NCBI GenBank assembly: GCA_017631035.1
Contig: JAGBUB010000038.1
Span: 29,659 to 93,658, forward strand
DNA: 64,000 bases
Reading direction: 5' to 3'
Source of the DNA: Alistipes sp.
GTDB lineage: Bacteria > Bacteroidota > Bacteroidia > Bacteroidales > Rikenellaceae
Below, piece by piece: positions 44,570 through 53,675 of the stretch; position 1 is the stretch's first letter, and each line of letters starts with the position of its first letter. The position numbers and the translations under genes are program-made. Under the pieces are notes generated by a model, which made no database searches, was not told the origin of the DNA, and saw only the letters and a program-made list of their open reading frames with translations.

Positions 44570-45442
44570 TTATCTGCATCGTCCGCAGTCGCTGCATCCA
44601 TTACAAATCAAGCGGCTACCACACATTGCACACGATGAGCGATAATGAGGCTTATACAAGCGCTCGGGCGGAATAATCTGCCCCTGGCGGTTACGCAACA
44701 CAAACTCCATCTTGCGACCCGTGTGATTCACACCCGCCTTGAATGCCATCTGGCTTTGTGTGAATTTACTCGGGATATTGAATCTGCGACCATCCTTGAT
44801 AAAGACCGTGCCTGTCTCAATAAAGCAGAAGGTTACATCATACGCCTTGCACTGCTCGGATAGTCTTTTCACCCAATCGAAATCGCAGGGTCGTGCACCG
44901 TCATAGTTCTCGCCACCTGCAATAACCTGCTCGATCTGCCCCGTAGCGAGGTAATCCTCAATATCTATCGGCCCGATAAAGGGGGCTGTCATAATACCTT
45001 TATGCTTGAATGGCAACTCCAAAAGCAGAGGAATTCGCTCGTCGGCACGACGCTGATTCTCGCACGTTACATTGAAGAAGACATTATCCCAACCATCGCC
45101 CCAATCTTTGGGCAAACACTCTCGCACACGCTCGGGACGCTTCGTGAGAAGAAAAAACTTCACATCGCTACGCGCTTTGATTATCTGCCACGCCTCATCG
45201 CGCCACACATCGGCCTCATCCAAAAAGAAGTCGGACGACATACATACACGAATCAACTCGCCGCTCTTAATTTTCAGACGGCCATCGCGATCTCGCTTGA
45301 GCGGATATGTAAAACCGCTCTGTGTACGAAACACCTTGCGTCCATCCATTCCTCGCTTGCTGTCGAGGAAATACATATAGCAGTGCTGGCAGCCCTCGCT
45401 AATCTTCTTGCATCCGTGCCACGGATTCCAAATATCGTGCAT
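44570..45442 (-). CDS. DUF5131 family protein (radical SAM/SPL-like)
   Basis: A 290-residue protein with the DUF5131 layout: WNPWHGCKKISEGCQHCYMYF (CX6CX2C, about residues 6-26), VCMSSDFFLDEAD, FLLTKRPERV, VTCENQRRADERIP and GGENYDGARPCDFDWVK. The cysteine pattern suggests a spore-photoproduct-lyase-like iron-sulfur radical SAM site, though no activity is established. Its C-terminus has an additional cysteine-rich end, CAMCGSRLICNGCSDCGRC, which could bind a further metal or cluster. Such proteins are common on phages and islands but also in chromosomes. It is 7 bp downstream of cysS. Confidence 0.8.
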   Translation of the reverse strand: MHDIWNPWHGCKKISEGCQHCYMYFLDSKRGMDGRKVFRTQSGFTYPLKRDRDGRLKIKSGELIRVCMSSDFFLDEADVWRDEAWQIIKARSDVKFFLLTKRPERVRECLPKDWGDGWDNVFFNVTCENQRRADERIPLLLELPFKHKGIMTAPFIGPIDIEDYLATGQIEQVIAGGENYDGARPCDFDWVKRLSEQCKAYDVTFCFIETGTVFIKDGRRFNIPSKFTQSQMAFKAGVNHTGRKMEFVLRNRQGQIIPPERLYKPHYRSSCAMCGSRLICNGCSDCGRCR

Positions 45443-45449
45443 CCTCTAT

Positions 45450-46931
45450 TTACTCTATCTCCCAATCAACACCATCCTTGCGATCCTTCACACGGATACC
45501 AATGGCAGTGAGCTCGTTGCGAATCTTGTCCGATGTAGCCCAATCCTTGTTTGCTTTGGCGTCCTGACGCACGGCGAGAATCATATCGACAACTTTTGCA
45601 AGCATATCGCCACCTGCTGCGGCACCCTCCTGCTTCTCGTTGCGAAGACCAAGAATATCAAACACATAGAGGTCAAACACTCGCTTCATCTCCGCAAGGT
45701 CAGCCTCCGAAATGGTAGCCTTGCCCTCAGCAATCTGGTTGATGATACGCACATAGTCAAACAACGCAGAGATAACCATTGGTGAGTTAAGGTCGTCGTC
45801 CATCGCCTCGCGGCAACGCTTCTCAAGCTCGGCTACAACAATACCCTCCGAAGTAGTGGCCGAAGGCTTAATCTTACCCAAGGTCTCCACACCCTTCATC
45901 AAACGATCAAAGCCCTTCTCGGCAGCCTGCAAAGCAGCGTTAGAGAAGTCGAGTGTCGAGCGGTAGTGCGCCTGAAGGATAAAGAAGCGGATAGTCATCG
46001 GCGAGTATGCCTGCTCCAACTTGGCGTGCTGGCCGTTGAAAAGCTCCTCCATAGTGATGAAGTTGCCGTACGACTTACCCATCTTCTGACCGTCGATAGT
46101 AATCATATTATTGTGTACCCAATAGCGAGCCGAATCCTTACCCAGCGCGGCTGTAGCCTGTGCAATCTCGCACTCGTGGTGGGGGAACATCAAGTCCATA
46201 CCGCCACCGTGGATGTCGAACTGCTCACCCAAATACTTGCACGACATAGCCGAGCACTCCATATGCCAGCCGGGGAAGCCATCTGACCAAGGCGAGGGCC
46301 AGCGCATAATATGCTCGGGCGAAGCCTTCTTCCAGAGTGCAAAATCGTAAGAGTGACGCTTGTCGCCCTGACCATCGAGGTCGCGGGTGTTGGCTACGAT
46401 ATCATCAAGATTTCGGCCCGAGAGTTTGCCGTAGTGATAATCCTTGTTGTACTTCTCAACATCGAAATATACCGAGCCGTTAGACTCATAGGCATAACCT
46501 GCATCGAAGATGCGCTTGACGAAGTCGATCTGCTCGATGATATGACCCGATGCGTGGGGCTCGATAGAGGGTGTCTGCACATTGAGTTGCTCCATAGCCT
46601 TGTGGTAACGCTCGGTGTAATAGTGCGCAACCTCCATAGGCTCCAACTGCTCGAGGCGTGCCTTCTTTGCAATCTTATCCTCGCCCTCATCGGCATCGTG
46701 CTCGAGGTGGCCTACATCGGTAATGTTGCGAACATAGCGCACCTTGTAGCCCAAAGCCTTCAGGTAGCGGAACATAAGATCGAATGTAATCGAGGGGCGT
46801 GCGTGTCCTAAATGTGGATCGCCATATACGGTAGGACCGCAAACGTACATACCCACGCGACCTTCGTTGAGGGGCTCAAACACCTCTTTGCGGCGTGTGA
46901 GCGTATTGTATAAACTGAGTTTTGATTCCAT
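45450..46931 (-). CDS. cysS: Cysteinyl-tRNA synthetase
   Basis: A 493-residue class I synthetase. The HIGH-type motif is in [21 protein letters not shown] (about residues 29-49), followed by zinc-ligand regions ([16 protein letters not shown]), and the KMSKS motif is diverged to [10 protein letters not shown] start at the ATG at 46931 ([11 protein letters not shown]), because the longer frame from 46979 adds 16 residues with no family similarity. It precedes the DUF5131 gene and is divergent from the metallophosphoesterase. Confidence 0.96.
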   Translation of the reverse strand: MESKLSLYNTLTRRKEVFEPLNEGRVGMYVCGPTVYGDPHLGHARPSITFDLMFRYLKALGYKVRYVRNITDVGHLEHDADEGEDKIAKKARLEQLEPMEVAHYYTERYHKAMEQLNVQTPSIEPHASGHIIEQIDFVKRIFDAGYAYESNGSVYFDVEKYNKDYHYGKLSGRNLDDIVANTRDLDGQGDKRHSYDFALWKKASPEHIMRWPSPWSDGFPGWHMECSAMSCKYLGEQFDIHGGGMDLMFPHHECEIAQATAALGKDSARYWVHNNMITIDGQKMGKSYGNFITMEELFNGQHAKLEQAYSPMTIRFFILQAHYRSTLDFSNAALQAAEKGFDRLMKGVETLGKIKPSATTSEGIVVAELEKRCREAMDDDLNSPMVISALFDYVRIINQIAEGKATISEADLAEMKRVFDLYVFDILGLRNEKQEGAAAGGDMLAKVVDMILAVRQDAKANKDWATSDKIRNELTAIGIRVKDRKDGVDWEIE

Positions 46932-47036
46932 AATCGTGATATTTTCTACAAAAATAGGTATTTTTTTGCTCATACGCACCTTGCCGACGATAAATTTACC
47001 CTATTACAACCAAATTATACCTAATACGGAAATATC

Positions 47037-47068
47037 TTTAGATATTTGAACTTAATTTTGTAACTTTG
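47037..47068 (+). promoter_or_regulatory. Promoter of the metallophosphoesterase gene
   Basis: TTTA (47037-47040), 20 bases, TAACTTTG (47061-47068): one mismatch from consensus in the -33 box, none in the -7. The ATG is 30 bases on. Confidence 0.6.
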
Positions 47069-47097
47069 TCCGCAAAATTATTTTACGCACACCGATT

Positions 47098-48087
47098 ATG
47101 AAGTTTTTTAAGAGAATATGCGTAGTCGCCGCATTGCTGATGGCAACACAGTTTTCGCAGGCGCAGGAGTTGCGATTTAACGCCAACCACAAGTTTAAGA
47201 TTGTGCAGTTCACCGACATCCACTGGATTAGCGACAACCCCGCCTCAGAGGAGGCTGGCGAGCGTATGCGCGAGGTGCTCGACGCCGAGCGTCCCGATTT
47301 GGTGGTATTTACGGGTGATGTAATCTTCGCTAAGCCCGCCGCCGATGCCTTGACAAAGGCCCTGGCACCCACAATTGAGCGTGGTATTCCTTTTGCGGTA
47401 ACGTGGGGCAATCACGACGACGAGCAGGATATGACGCGTGCCGAGCTTTCGGCTTTCATCAAGGATATGAAGGGCAACCTCACCTCACACACCGTGGGTA
47501 TCTCAGGCGAAACCAACTACACGCTCAGCATTAAGTCGGCCGACGGCAAGCGCGACGCTGCGGCTATCTATATCTTCGATAGTAACTCATACTCTCCGAT
47601 GGAGAAGGTAAAGGGTTACGATTGGATTAAGCACGACCAGGTGGCGTGGTATCTCGAGCGTAGCAAGGCCTTCACCGCTGCCAACGGAGGTCAGCCACTG
47701 CCCGCATTGGCTTTTATGCATATTCCGCTACCCGAGATACGCGACATGACCCAGAATCAGAACATCTATATGGTCGGCACACGCAAGGAGATGGTTTGTG
47801 CTCCCGAGATTAATACAGGCCTTGCTACGGCAATGCTCTCGGCTGGCGACGTGATGGGTCTGTTCGTAGGACACGACCACGTGAATGACTATGTGGTGGA
47901 TTGGTATGGCATACTGATGGGCTACGGCCGCTTCACGGGAGGTAAGACCGTATATCACGACATACCGCAGGGTAATGGCGCGCGCGTAATCGAGCTCACC
48001 GAGAACTCTCGCGACATCCACACTTGGATCCGCATCAAGGGTGGCAAGATTATCAACGAGGTGAACTTCCCCTCGGATGCACAGTAA
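47098..48087 (+). CDS. Exported calcineurin-like metallophosphoesterase
   Basis: A 329-residue phosphoesterase with a cleavable signal (RICVVAALLMATQFSQAQ). The dinuclear metal motifs are in order: FTDIHW (about residue 39), FTGDVIF, WGNHDDEQ, and GHDHVNDYV near the C-terminus. It resembles purple-acid-phosphatase-like/PhoD-like extracellular phosphatases, with phosphate esters or phosphodiesters as substrates. It is the first of three rightward genes (DUF2723 protein, binding lipoprotein) with 30 bp and 15 bp gaps, sharing the promoter above. Confidence 0.9.
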   Translation: MKFFKRICVVAALLMATQFSQAQELRFNANHKFKIVQFTDIHWISDNPASEEAGERMREVLDAERPDLVVFTGDVIFAKPAADALTKALAPTIERGIPFAVTWGNHDDEQDMTRAELSAFIKDMKGNLTSHTVGISGETNYTLSIKSADGKRDAAAIYIFDSNSYSPMEKVKGYDWIKHDQVAWYLERSKAFTAANGGQPLPALAFMHIPLPEIRDMTQNQNIYMVGTRKEMVCAPEINTGLATAMLSAGDVMGLFVGHDHVNDYVVDWYGILMGYGRFTGGKTVYHDIPQGNGARVIELTENSRDIHTWIRIKGGKIINEVNFPSDAQ

Positions 48088-48117
48088 AGATAAAAACAAA
48101 GGAAAAAATATAGATTT

Positions 48118-51100
48118 ATGAATTTCAATCGTTGGGACAAAATCATCGGCTGGTGCGTCTTCGCCATTGCCGCTATCTCATATCTGCTCACGATGGAGCC
48201 CTCGTCGAGTCTGTGGGACTGCGCCGAGTTTATCGCTACATCATATAAGTTGGAGGTGGGACACCCTCCCGGGGCACCGCTCTTTATGCTTATGGCACGC
48301 ATTGCCACAATGTTTGCGCCATCGACATACTACGTTCCCCATATGGTCAACGCAATGAACTGCTTGGCGAGTGCATTCTGCATCCTGTTCCTTTTCTGGA
48401 CCATTACGCATCTGGCACGTCGCATATTTACAGCCAAGGGTGGGGAGTTTACCACATCGCATAAGATTGCAACGCTGGCGGCAGGTACTGTAGGTGCTTT
48501 GGCCTATACGTTTACCGACACATTCTGGTTCTCGGCTGTCGAGGGTGAGGTGTATGCCCTTTCGTCGATGTTTACGGCTCTGGTTGTATGGCTTATGCTC
48601 AAATGGGAGGAGCAGGCCGACGAGCCACACTCAACACGCTGGATAATTTTGATTGCCTACCTGATGGGCCTCTCAATCGGTGTGCATATCCTCAACCTGT
48701 TGACTATACCTGCGTTGGTATTCATCTACTACTTCCGCAAGTATGAGAAGATTACGCTCAAGGGCGTATTCTACGCAACACTCATTGCGCTGGCTATTCT
48801 CGGATTTATCAACGGTATCATCATCCCCTACACCGTTTACTTCGGTGCTATGGTCGATGTCTTCTTTGTAAATGTGTTGGGTCTGCCCGTGAATTTGGGC
48901 ATTACGGTATTTGCATTGGCGCTGTTTGCTTCACTTTTCTATGCCATCTTCCGCACACATCGAGCAGGCAAGCGAATGTGGAACCTTATTCTAGTGGCCA
49001 CTACGATGATTCTTATCGGCTTCTCATCATACGCAACGGTTACTATACGTGCCGTAGCCAACCCGCCGATGAACAGCAACAATCCCAACAATCCGCACGC
49101 ATTGCTTTCGGTGCTCAACCGCGACCAATATGGTAACCGTCCGTTGCTCTATGGTCCCTACTATTCGTCGCCAGTTGATGATGTAGTGGAGCAGACATCA
49201 TATCAGTTCAACGCCGAGAGTGGCCGCTACGAGCAGGTTACTCAGCTCGTTGACTACACCTACCCCTCGGAGTTCCTGCACTTCTTCCCTCGTTTGTGGA
49301 ACGCAGGCAAGGGTGAGGATGCATATAAGCCGTGGGCAGCGCACCGCACAAAGATTGACGTACTGCGCGACGAGCAGGGCGAGCCCCTGACCGATGAGCA
49401 GGGCAACGTTATGCGTGGCGAGGTGCTGGACTTCGGTCGCACGGTTTACGATAGCGCTACAGGCGAGCGCTTTACTGAGCCAACATTTGGTGAAAACCTC
49501 TACTTCTTCTTCACCTATCAGTTGAACTATATGTACTGGCGCTACTTCCTATGGAATTTCGTAGGCCGTCAGGACGACATACAGGCCGATGGCGAGACCA
49601 TCGCTCACGGCAACTGGCTCTCGGGTGTGACTTCACTCGACGAGATTTACCTGGGTCCGCAGAGCGGTTTGCCCGATGAGATGGCGAACAACCCTGCACG
49701 CAACACCTACTTCTTCCTGCCATTCCTGCTCGGTCTGCTGGGCCTTATTTACCAGCTTAACCGCGACCAGAAGAACTTTACCGTAGTGATGTGGTTGTTC
49801 ATTATGATGGGTATCGCCCTTGTGGTATACTTCAACACCAGCCCTGGCGAGCCTCGCGAGCGCGACTACGTATATGCAGGTTCGTTCTACGCCTTCTGTA
49901 TTTGGATTGGCTTGGGCGTGCTGGCCTTCTACGACCTTATCACCATTGCGTTGGGCGGCAACAAGACTCGCACAGCAGCAATCGCAGCCGGCATAATGTG
50001 TTTGAGCGTACCTACGGTGCTTGCCGTTGAGAACTGGGACGACCACGACCGCTCGGGCCGTACGATGTCTCGCGACATAGGCTGGAACTATCTGCAGTCG
50101 CTACCCCAGAATGCAATTCTTATAAACTATGGCGACAACGACACCTTCCCCGTATGGTTTAATCAGGAGGTAGATGGTGTGCGTCTCGACGTGCGTATTA
50201 TGAACTCAAGCTATTTGGGCGGTGGTTGGTATATCGACGAGATGAAGACTGCAGCCAACGACGCTGCGCCCATTCCGTTCAGCCTGCCCGCAAGCAAATA
50301 CCACTTTGTAAATGATGGCGTACCGGTGCGTGACCGAGTTGAACGAGTAGTGGATATTAAGGAGATTATCGACTTTATCGAGCGCGTGGATGAGGCCACA
50401 AAACTCTCTTTGGTCGATGGTTCGATGATTGACTACATCCCCGCACGTCGCATAGCAATCCCCGTAAACAAGGACAACGCCATCGCCTCTGGCATCGTTA
50501 AGGAGGAGGATCGCGATTTGATGGTGGATACCGTTTACATCAACATCTCGGAGCGCAAGACTCGTCTTGACAAGAGCGAGATGATGTTGCTCGATTTGTT
50601 TGCCAACTTCGACTGGAACCGCCCTATATGCTTCACTCAGATTTATATCTTACAGGACTTGGGTCTGCTCGACTACTTGCAGTTTGACGGCTACTCGTAT
50701 CGCTTGGTGCCTATTCTCACTCCTTACCGTTCATCGTGGGAGATTGGTCGCATTGACACCGAGGTGGCATATCCCCTACTCAAGGAGACATTCCGCTATG
50801 GCAACATCGCCGAGGAGGGTGTGCTGGCCGACCACTTTACTCAGTACAACCTGCGTGCATCACGTGCCCGTGAGGCATTTGCTCGCGTAGCCAAGGCCTT
50901 GATAGCCGAGGGCGAAAAGGAGAAAGCTCTGGAGTTGCTTGATCGCGGTCTGGAGGTATTGCCTTCACCCAAGATTCACTACTCGGACGCCAACACCTAC
51001 CCCTTCATCGAGGGTTACTACACACTCGGAGAGTGGGAAAAGGGCGACGAGGTGATGAACAACTATATCGGGACTCTGGTGCAGTATATCGAGTACTATC

Positions 51101-51324
51101 TGCAGTTTGACGGTGTGCAGGCATCGCTCGTCAGCAACATCATCCACGAAAAGATGTCGAGCCTATTCGAGTTGTACTACCTTGCGGCTTATGCCCAGCG
51201 TAACGACATCGTTCTTTCGCTCAACGACTACTTCCGCACATTCGGATACACCGACGACGAGCTCATTCAGCCGGGTGCCGACCCCTCGACAATGATTGAC
51301 GGCTCGACTCTCGACCTGAACTAA
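48118..51324 (+). CDS. DUF2723 family membrane protein (PMT-like glycosyltransferase)
   Basis: A 1068-residue protein. The first half has about 12 hydrophobic helices and the DUF2723 signature region SSSLWDCAEFIATSYKLEVGHPPGAPLFML (about residues 30-60), in which the acidic residues and the HPPG turn resemble protein O-mannosyltransferase GT-C folds. GEPRERDYVYAGSFYAFCIWIGLG marks a second membrane block, followed by a large periplasmic domain ending in TPR-like helices (residues about 900-1068). Bacteroidetes use related proteins in O-glycosylation of exported proteins; that role is inferred here. Confidence 0.85.
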   Translation: MNFNRWDKIIGWCVFAIAAISYLLTMEPSSSLWDCAEFIATSYKLEVGHPPGAPLFMLMARIATMFAPSTYYVPHMVNAMNCLASAFCILFLFWTITHLARRIFTAKGGEFTTSHKIATLAAGTVGALAYTFTDTFWFSAVEGEVYALSSMFTALVVWLMLKWEEQADEPHSTRWIILIAYLMGLSIGVHILNLLTIPALVFIYYFRKYEKITLKGVFYATLIALAILGFINGIIIPYTVYFGAMVDVFFVNVLGLPVNLGITVFALALFASLFYAIFRTHRAGKRMWNLILVATTMILIGFSSYATVTIRAVANPPMNSNNPNNPHALLSVLNRDQYGNRPLLYGPYYSSPVDDVVEQTSYQFNAESGRYEQVTQLVDYTYPSEFLHFFPRLWNAGKGEDAYKPWAAHRTKIDVLRDEQGEPLTDEQGNVMRGEVLDFGRTVYDSATGERFTEPTFGENLYFFFTYQLNYMYWRYFLWNFVGRQDDIQADGETIAHGNWLSGVTSLDEIYLGPQSGLPDEMANNPARNTYFFLPFLLGLLGLIYQLNRDQKNFTVVMWLFIMMGIALVVYFNTSPGEPRERDYVYAGSFYAFCIWIGLGVLAFYDLITIALGGNKTRTAAIAAGIMCLSVPTVLAVENWDDHDRSGRTMSRDIGWNYLQSLPQNAILINYGDNDTFPVWFNQEVDGVRLDVRIMNSSYLGGGWYIDEMKTAANDAAPIPFSLPASKYHFVNDGVPVRDRVERVVDIKEIIDFIERVDEATKLSLVDGSMIDYIPARRIAIPVNKDNAIASGIVKEEDRDLMVDTVYINISERKTRLDKSEMMLLDLFANFDWNRPICFTQIYILQDLGLLDYLQFDGYSYRLVPILTPYRSSWEIGRIDTEVAYPLLKETFRYGNIAEEGVLADHFTQYNLRASRAREAFARVAKALIAEGEKEKALELLDRGLEVLPSPKIHYSDANTYPFIEGYYTLGEWEKGDEVMNNYIGTLVQYIEYYLQFDGVQASLVSNIIHEKMSSLFELYYLAAYAQRNDIVLSLNDYFRTFGYTDDELIQPGADPSTMIDGSTLDLN

Positions 51325-51339
51325 CGCAAACAGACTGAT

Positions 51340-52482
51340 ATGAGATGCTTTGCTAAATTAGTCTTACTCTGCACCCTTTTGCTCCACTGCGTGGCCTGCC
51401 ATGAGAAGCGGACAGCCAATCTGATGGACTTCGATGTAGAGATATATAGCCCAAGCTATGCCACCGGCTTTGCCATTGTGGGAGCCGAGGGATGGCAGAG
51501 CAGTATACTCGAGATCAACAATCCGTGGCAGGGAGCCGAGGATGTAGTAACTCGCCTCTTCATTGCACGCGAGGGAGAGTTGCCACCCGACGGATTCGAC
51601 GGACAAGTCATTGAGGGTAACGCCAACCGAGTGATATGTATGTCGTCGTCACACGTTGCTATGCTTGATTTTGTGGGCAAAGTGGAGAGCATAGTGGGCG
51701 TGTCGGGTATCGACTTTATATCGAACGAATATGTAGCCTCACATCGCGATAAAGTCTTCGACGTAGGTCCGGATAGTGATGCCAATTTTGAGCTGGTCGT
51801 GGCACTCGACCCCGACATCGTTCTGCTCTATGGCGTAACTGGAGCCTGCGCTATGGAGAACAAACTGCGCGAACTGGGTATCCCCTACGCATACATTGGC
51901 GAATACCTCGAGCAGGCGCCCCTGGGCAAGAGTGAGTGGCTGATAGCCATTGCCGAGATTGTGGGTTGCCGTGCCGAGGCTGAAACAGCGTTTGCCGAGA
52001 TACCGCAACGATATGAGGCGCTGAAGGAGCTGGCCGCTCAAGCCACTACGCCCCAGCCTAAGGTGATGATAAATACGCCATATGCCGACACTTGGTTTAT
52101 GGCCTCGACATCGAGTTACATAGCACGACTGATTGCCGACGCAGGTGGCGACTATATATATAAACGCAACACCTCGAGCACTTCGCTACCCATCGACCTC
52201 GAGCAGGCTACCCTGCTAACCTCGGCGGCAGATGTGTGGATTAACGTGGGAAGCATTACATCGCTAGACGATCTGCGTGGTCAGTTCCCCAAGTTCGGCG
52301 ACGTTGAGTGCGTACGCAACGGCTCAGTATACAACTGCGACAGGCGCAGCAGCGTGGGCGGAGGCAACGACTTCTGGGAGTCAGGTGTCGTCTATCCAGA
52401 CATTATCCTGCGCGATTTGATTAAGATTTTCCACCCCGAGCTCATCAGCGAAGAGTTTGTGTATTACCGCCGCCTAGAGTAA
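51340..52482 (+). CDS. ABC transporter substrate-binding lipoprotein (BtuF/FhuD-like)
   Basis: A 380-residue periplasmic binding protein of the iron-siderophore/cobalamin type. Signal MRCFAKLVLLCTLLLHCVAC ends in a lipobox-like CVAC. The fold signature includes RVICMSSSHVAMLDFVGKVESIVGVSG, DVGPDSDANFELVVALDPDIVLLYG and a second lobe with ADVWINVGSITSLDDL. No permease or ATPase gene follows: the next event is a terminator, so partners are elsewhere. It is the third gene of the metallophosphoesterase unit. Confidence 0.88.
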   Translation: MRCFAKLVLLCTLLLHCVACHEKRTANLMDFDVEIYSPSYATGFAIVGAEGWQSSILEINNPWQGAEDVVTRLFIAREGELPPDGFDGQVIEGNANRVICMSSSHVAMLDFVGKVESIVGVSGIDFISNEYVASHRDKVFDVGPDSDANFELVVALDPDIVLLYGVTGACAMENKLRELGIPYAYIGEYLEQAPLGKSEWLIAIAEIVGCRAEAETAFAEIPQRYEALKELAAQATTPQPKVMINTPYADTWFMASTSSYIARLIADAGGDYIYKRNTSSTSLPIDLEQATLLTSAADVWINVGSITSLDDLRGQFPKFGDVECVRNGSVYNCDRRSSVGGGNDFWESGVVYPDIILRDLIKIFHPELISEEFVYYRRLE

Positions 52483-52544
52483 GCCATTCGGGCTAAAAAT
52501 AGGGTTTTTAGGCCTGCGACACAAGCGCGTGGACATAGAACCAT

Positions 52545-52582
52545 AAAGAGACTACTAACAACTTCTGTTAAGTAGTCTCTTT
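52545..52582 (+). terminator. Terminator of the metallophosphoesterase-DUF2723-binding protein unit
   Basis: A 12-bp perfect stem (52545-52556 with 52571-52582, AAAGAGACTACT and its complement), with an inner AACA/TGTT pair, then TTTT. Another weaker hairpin (52489-52513) precedes it directly after the stop. Confidence 0.88.
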
Positions 52583-52626
52583 TCGTTTGCACCAATACGG
52601 AATACACCTAAGGGGATAACAAAAAA

Positions 52627-52645
52627 GCGACAGAAAATCTGTCGC
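52627..52645 (-). terminator. Minus-strand terminator
   Basis: GCGACAGA-AAA-TCTGTCGC is a perfect 8-bp stem; on the minus strand it is followed by TTTTTT. No minus-strand gene ends immediately upstream of it, which is why it hints at an unannotated transcript. Confidence 0.75.
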
Positions 52646-53120
52646 TCATAAAGGCCTAAGCCAAGGTGATCCCGGCGGGAGCATAACGAATAAATAACAG
52701 AATAAAATAGAGCGATGATGCGAGCAAGATTATAAACATAAACGACCTCAACACCCTAACGGATGATTGCAACACAGTAATCGTGGGCAGAGGTAGAAAT
52801 GAATAGTGCGCCCAACTACATAGATAAAACCTCTACAACCTCAATGCATCATATCCGGGCACAATCTATGACATTACAAAAACGATGGCAACTAACCGGC
52901 CAGGGATAATAGTGCTCGAGTTAGCAGAGCAAATCTCTAAAGGAAACCTCAAAGCCATAGAGGCATGTGAAAACAGATGCAGAGAAGGTCAGAAATAGAG
53001 GAAGTAGAAGAAAGCCATAGGATAAAGTAACCACAAAAGCCAATAAAACGGCTAAAACAACCGAAAAACAAACGTTGCATCACCTTAACTAAAATAACCA
53101 ATCGGTAAAAAAAGATAAGA

Positions 53121-53142
53121 GCGGTAGTCTAACGATTACCGC
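53121..53142 (-). terminator. Probable terminator of the CXXX-repeat peptide operon
   Basis: GCGGTA/TACCGC with three further inner pairs (one G-U) and a TAAC loop; a run of seven T residues follows within about ten bases on the minus strand. It is 260 bases beyond the 88-residue protein stop. Confidence 0.65.
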
Positions 53143-53404
53143 CCATTGTGTATTTTACTAAATTGATTCCACGGGTATTGGTGTGGCCTAATATTACATA
53201 AGAGAAAGTGCATCCAAATTCACGGAATGCAAAGCAAATATAAACTCTTTCATAGAGATGCACTCGCTCATATCTAACAAGCATTGCAAACTGGCACCTA
53301 ACTATAAAAGTGCAACGGGTAAGATTCAAAGAATGTTGCGAAGTTTAGGGGCTATCCATAATTTATTGGTTAAAACCACTATTTCTTCAAAGTATATATC
53401 TAAG

Positions 53405-53671
53405 CTACGATATTAGAATTATTTCACAAGTTCTAAAATTAATCTCCCAGCGTCCATTTTCTATGCTTTCCCATTTATATTTATCAGCCATATCATCCCA
53501 CCATGTTTGATATTTTGCATTAGTGACAGCTAAGTCCTTAACTAATTTCTCATACAAAGCTTCATTATCCGCATCTAATATTTTCGCAAGTTCGTATAGG
53601 GCATTTTTACGTTCAAAGATTGCTTCTATCTCTTTTTTTTCATCTTCAGTTACTTTTCCTATTATTTTCAT
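53405..53671 (-). CDS. CXXX repeat peptide modification system small protein
   Basis: An 88-residue protein, helical and acidic (TEDEKKEIEAIFERKNALYELAKILDADNEALYEKLVKDLAVTNAKYQTWWDDMADKYKW), then WEINFRTCEIILI. Its size, coiled-coil-like helices and WWDDMADKY end match my recollection of the small conserved protein that accompanies CXXX-repeat radical SAM systems. Biochemical role is unknown; a peptide-binding or chaperone-like adaptor is a guess. It is the last gene of the operon, 4 bp after the SPASM-only protein. Confidence 0.7.
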   Translation of the reverse strand: MKIIGKVTEDEKKEIEAIFERKNALYELAKILDADNEALYEKLVKDLAVTNAKYQTWWDDMADKYKWESIENGRWEINFRTCEIILIS

Positions 53672-53675
53672 AACC

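Larger units (their letters stand above)
52583..53404. other. Gene-poor AT-rich region between core and accessory block
   Basis: About 820 bp without a convincing gene. The plus strand is purine/A-rich, so the minus strand is T-rich and gives short hydrophobic frames (for example about 50 codons around 52930-53090) that lack good starts and are broken by stops. Two minus-strand terminators lie at 53121-53142 and 52627-52645, and a minus-strand TATATTTG (-7-like) lies at 53242-53235. This is compatible with one or two small non-coding RNAs or with a decayed gene. No tRNA-like or transposase remnant was recognised. Confidence 0.4.

Noticed and set aside
52670-52690. Possible rRNA 3'-end or tRNA remnant (GGGATCACC on the minus strand)
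   Set aside because: Only a short chance match; no surrounding 16S or tRNA structure.
53129-53329. 66-codon minus-strand frame
   Set aside because: Overlaps a strong minus-strand terminator at 53121-53142, has no recognisable features, and its composition looks random.
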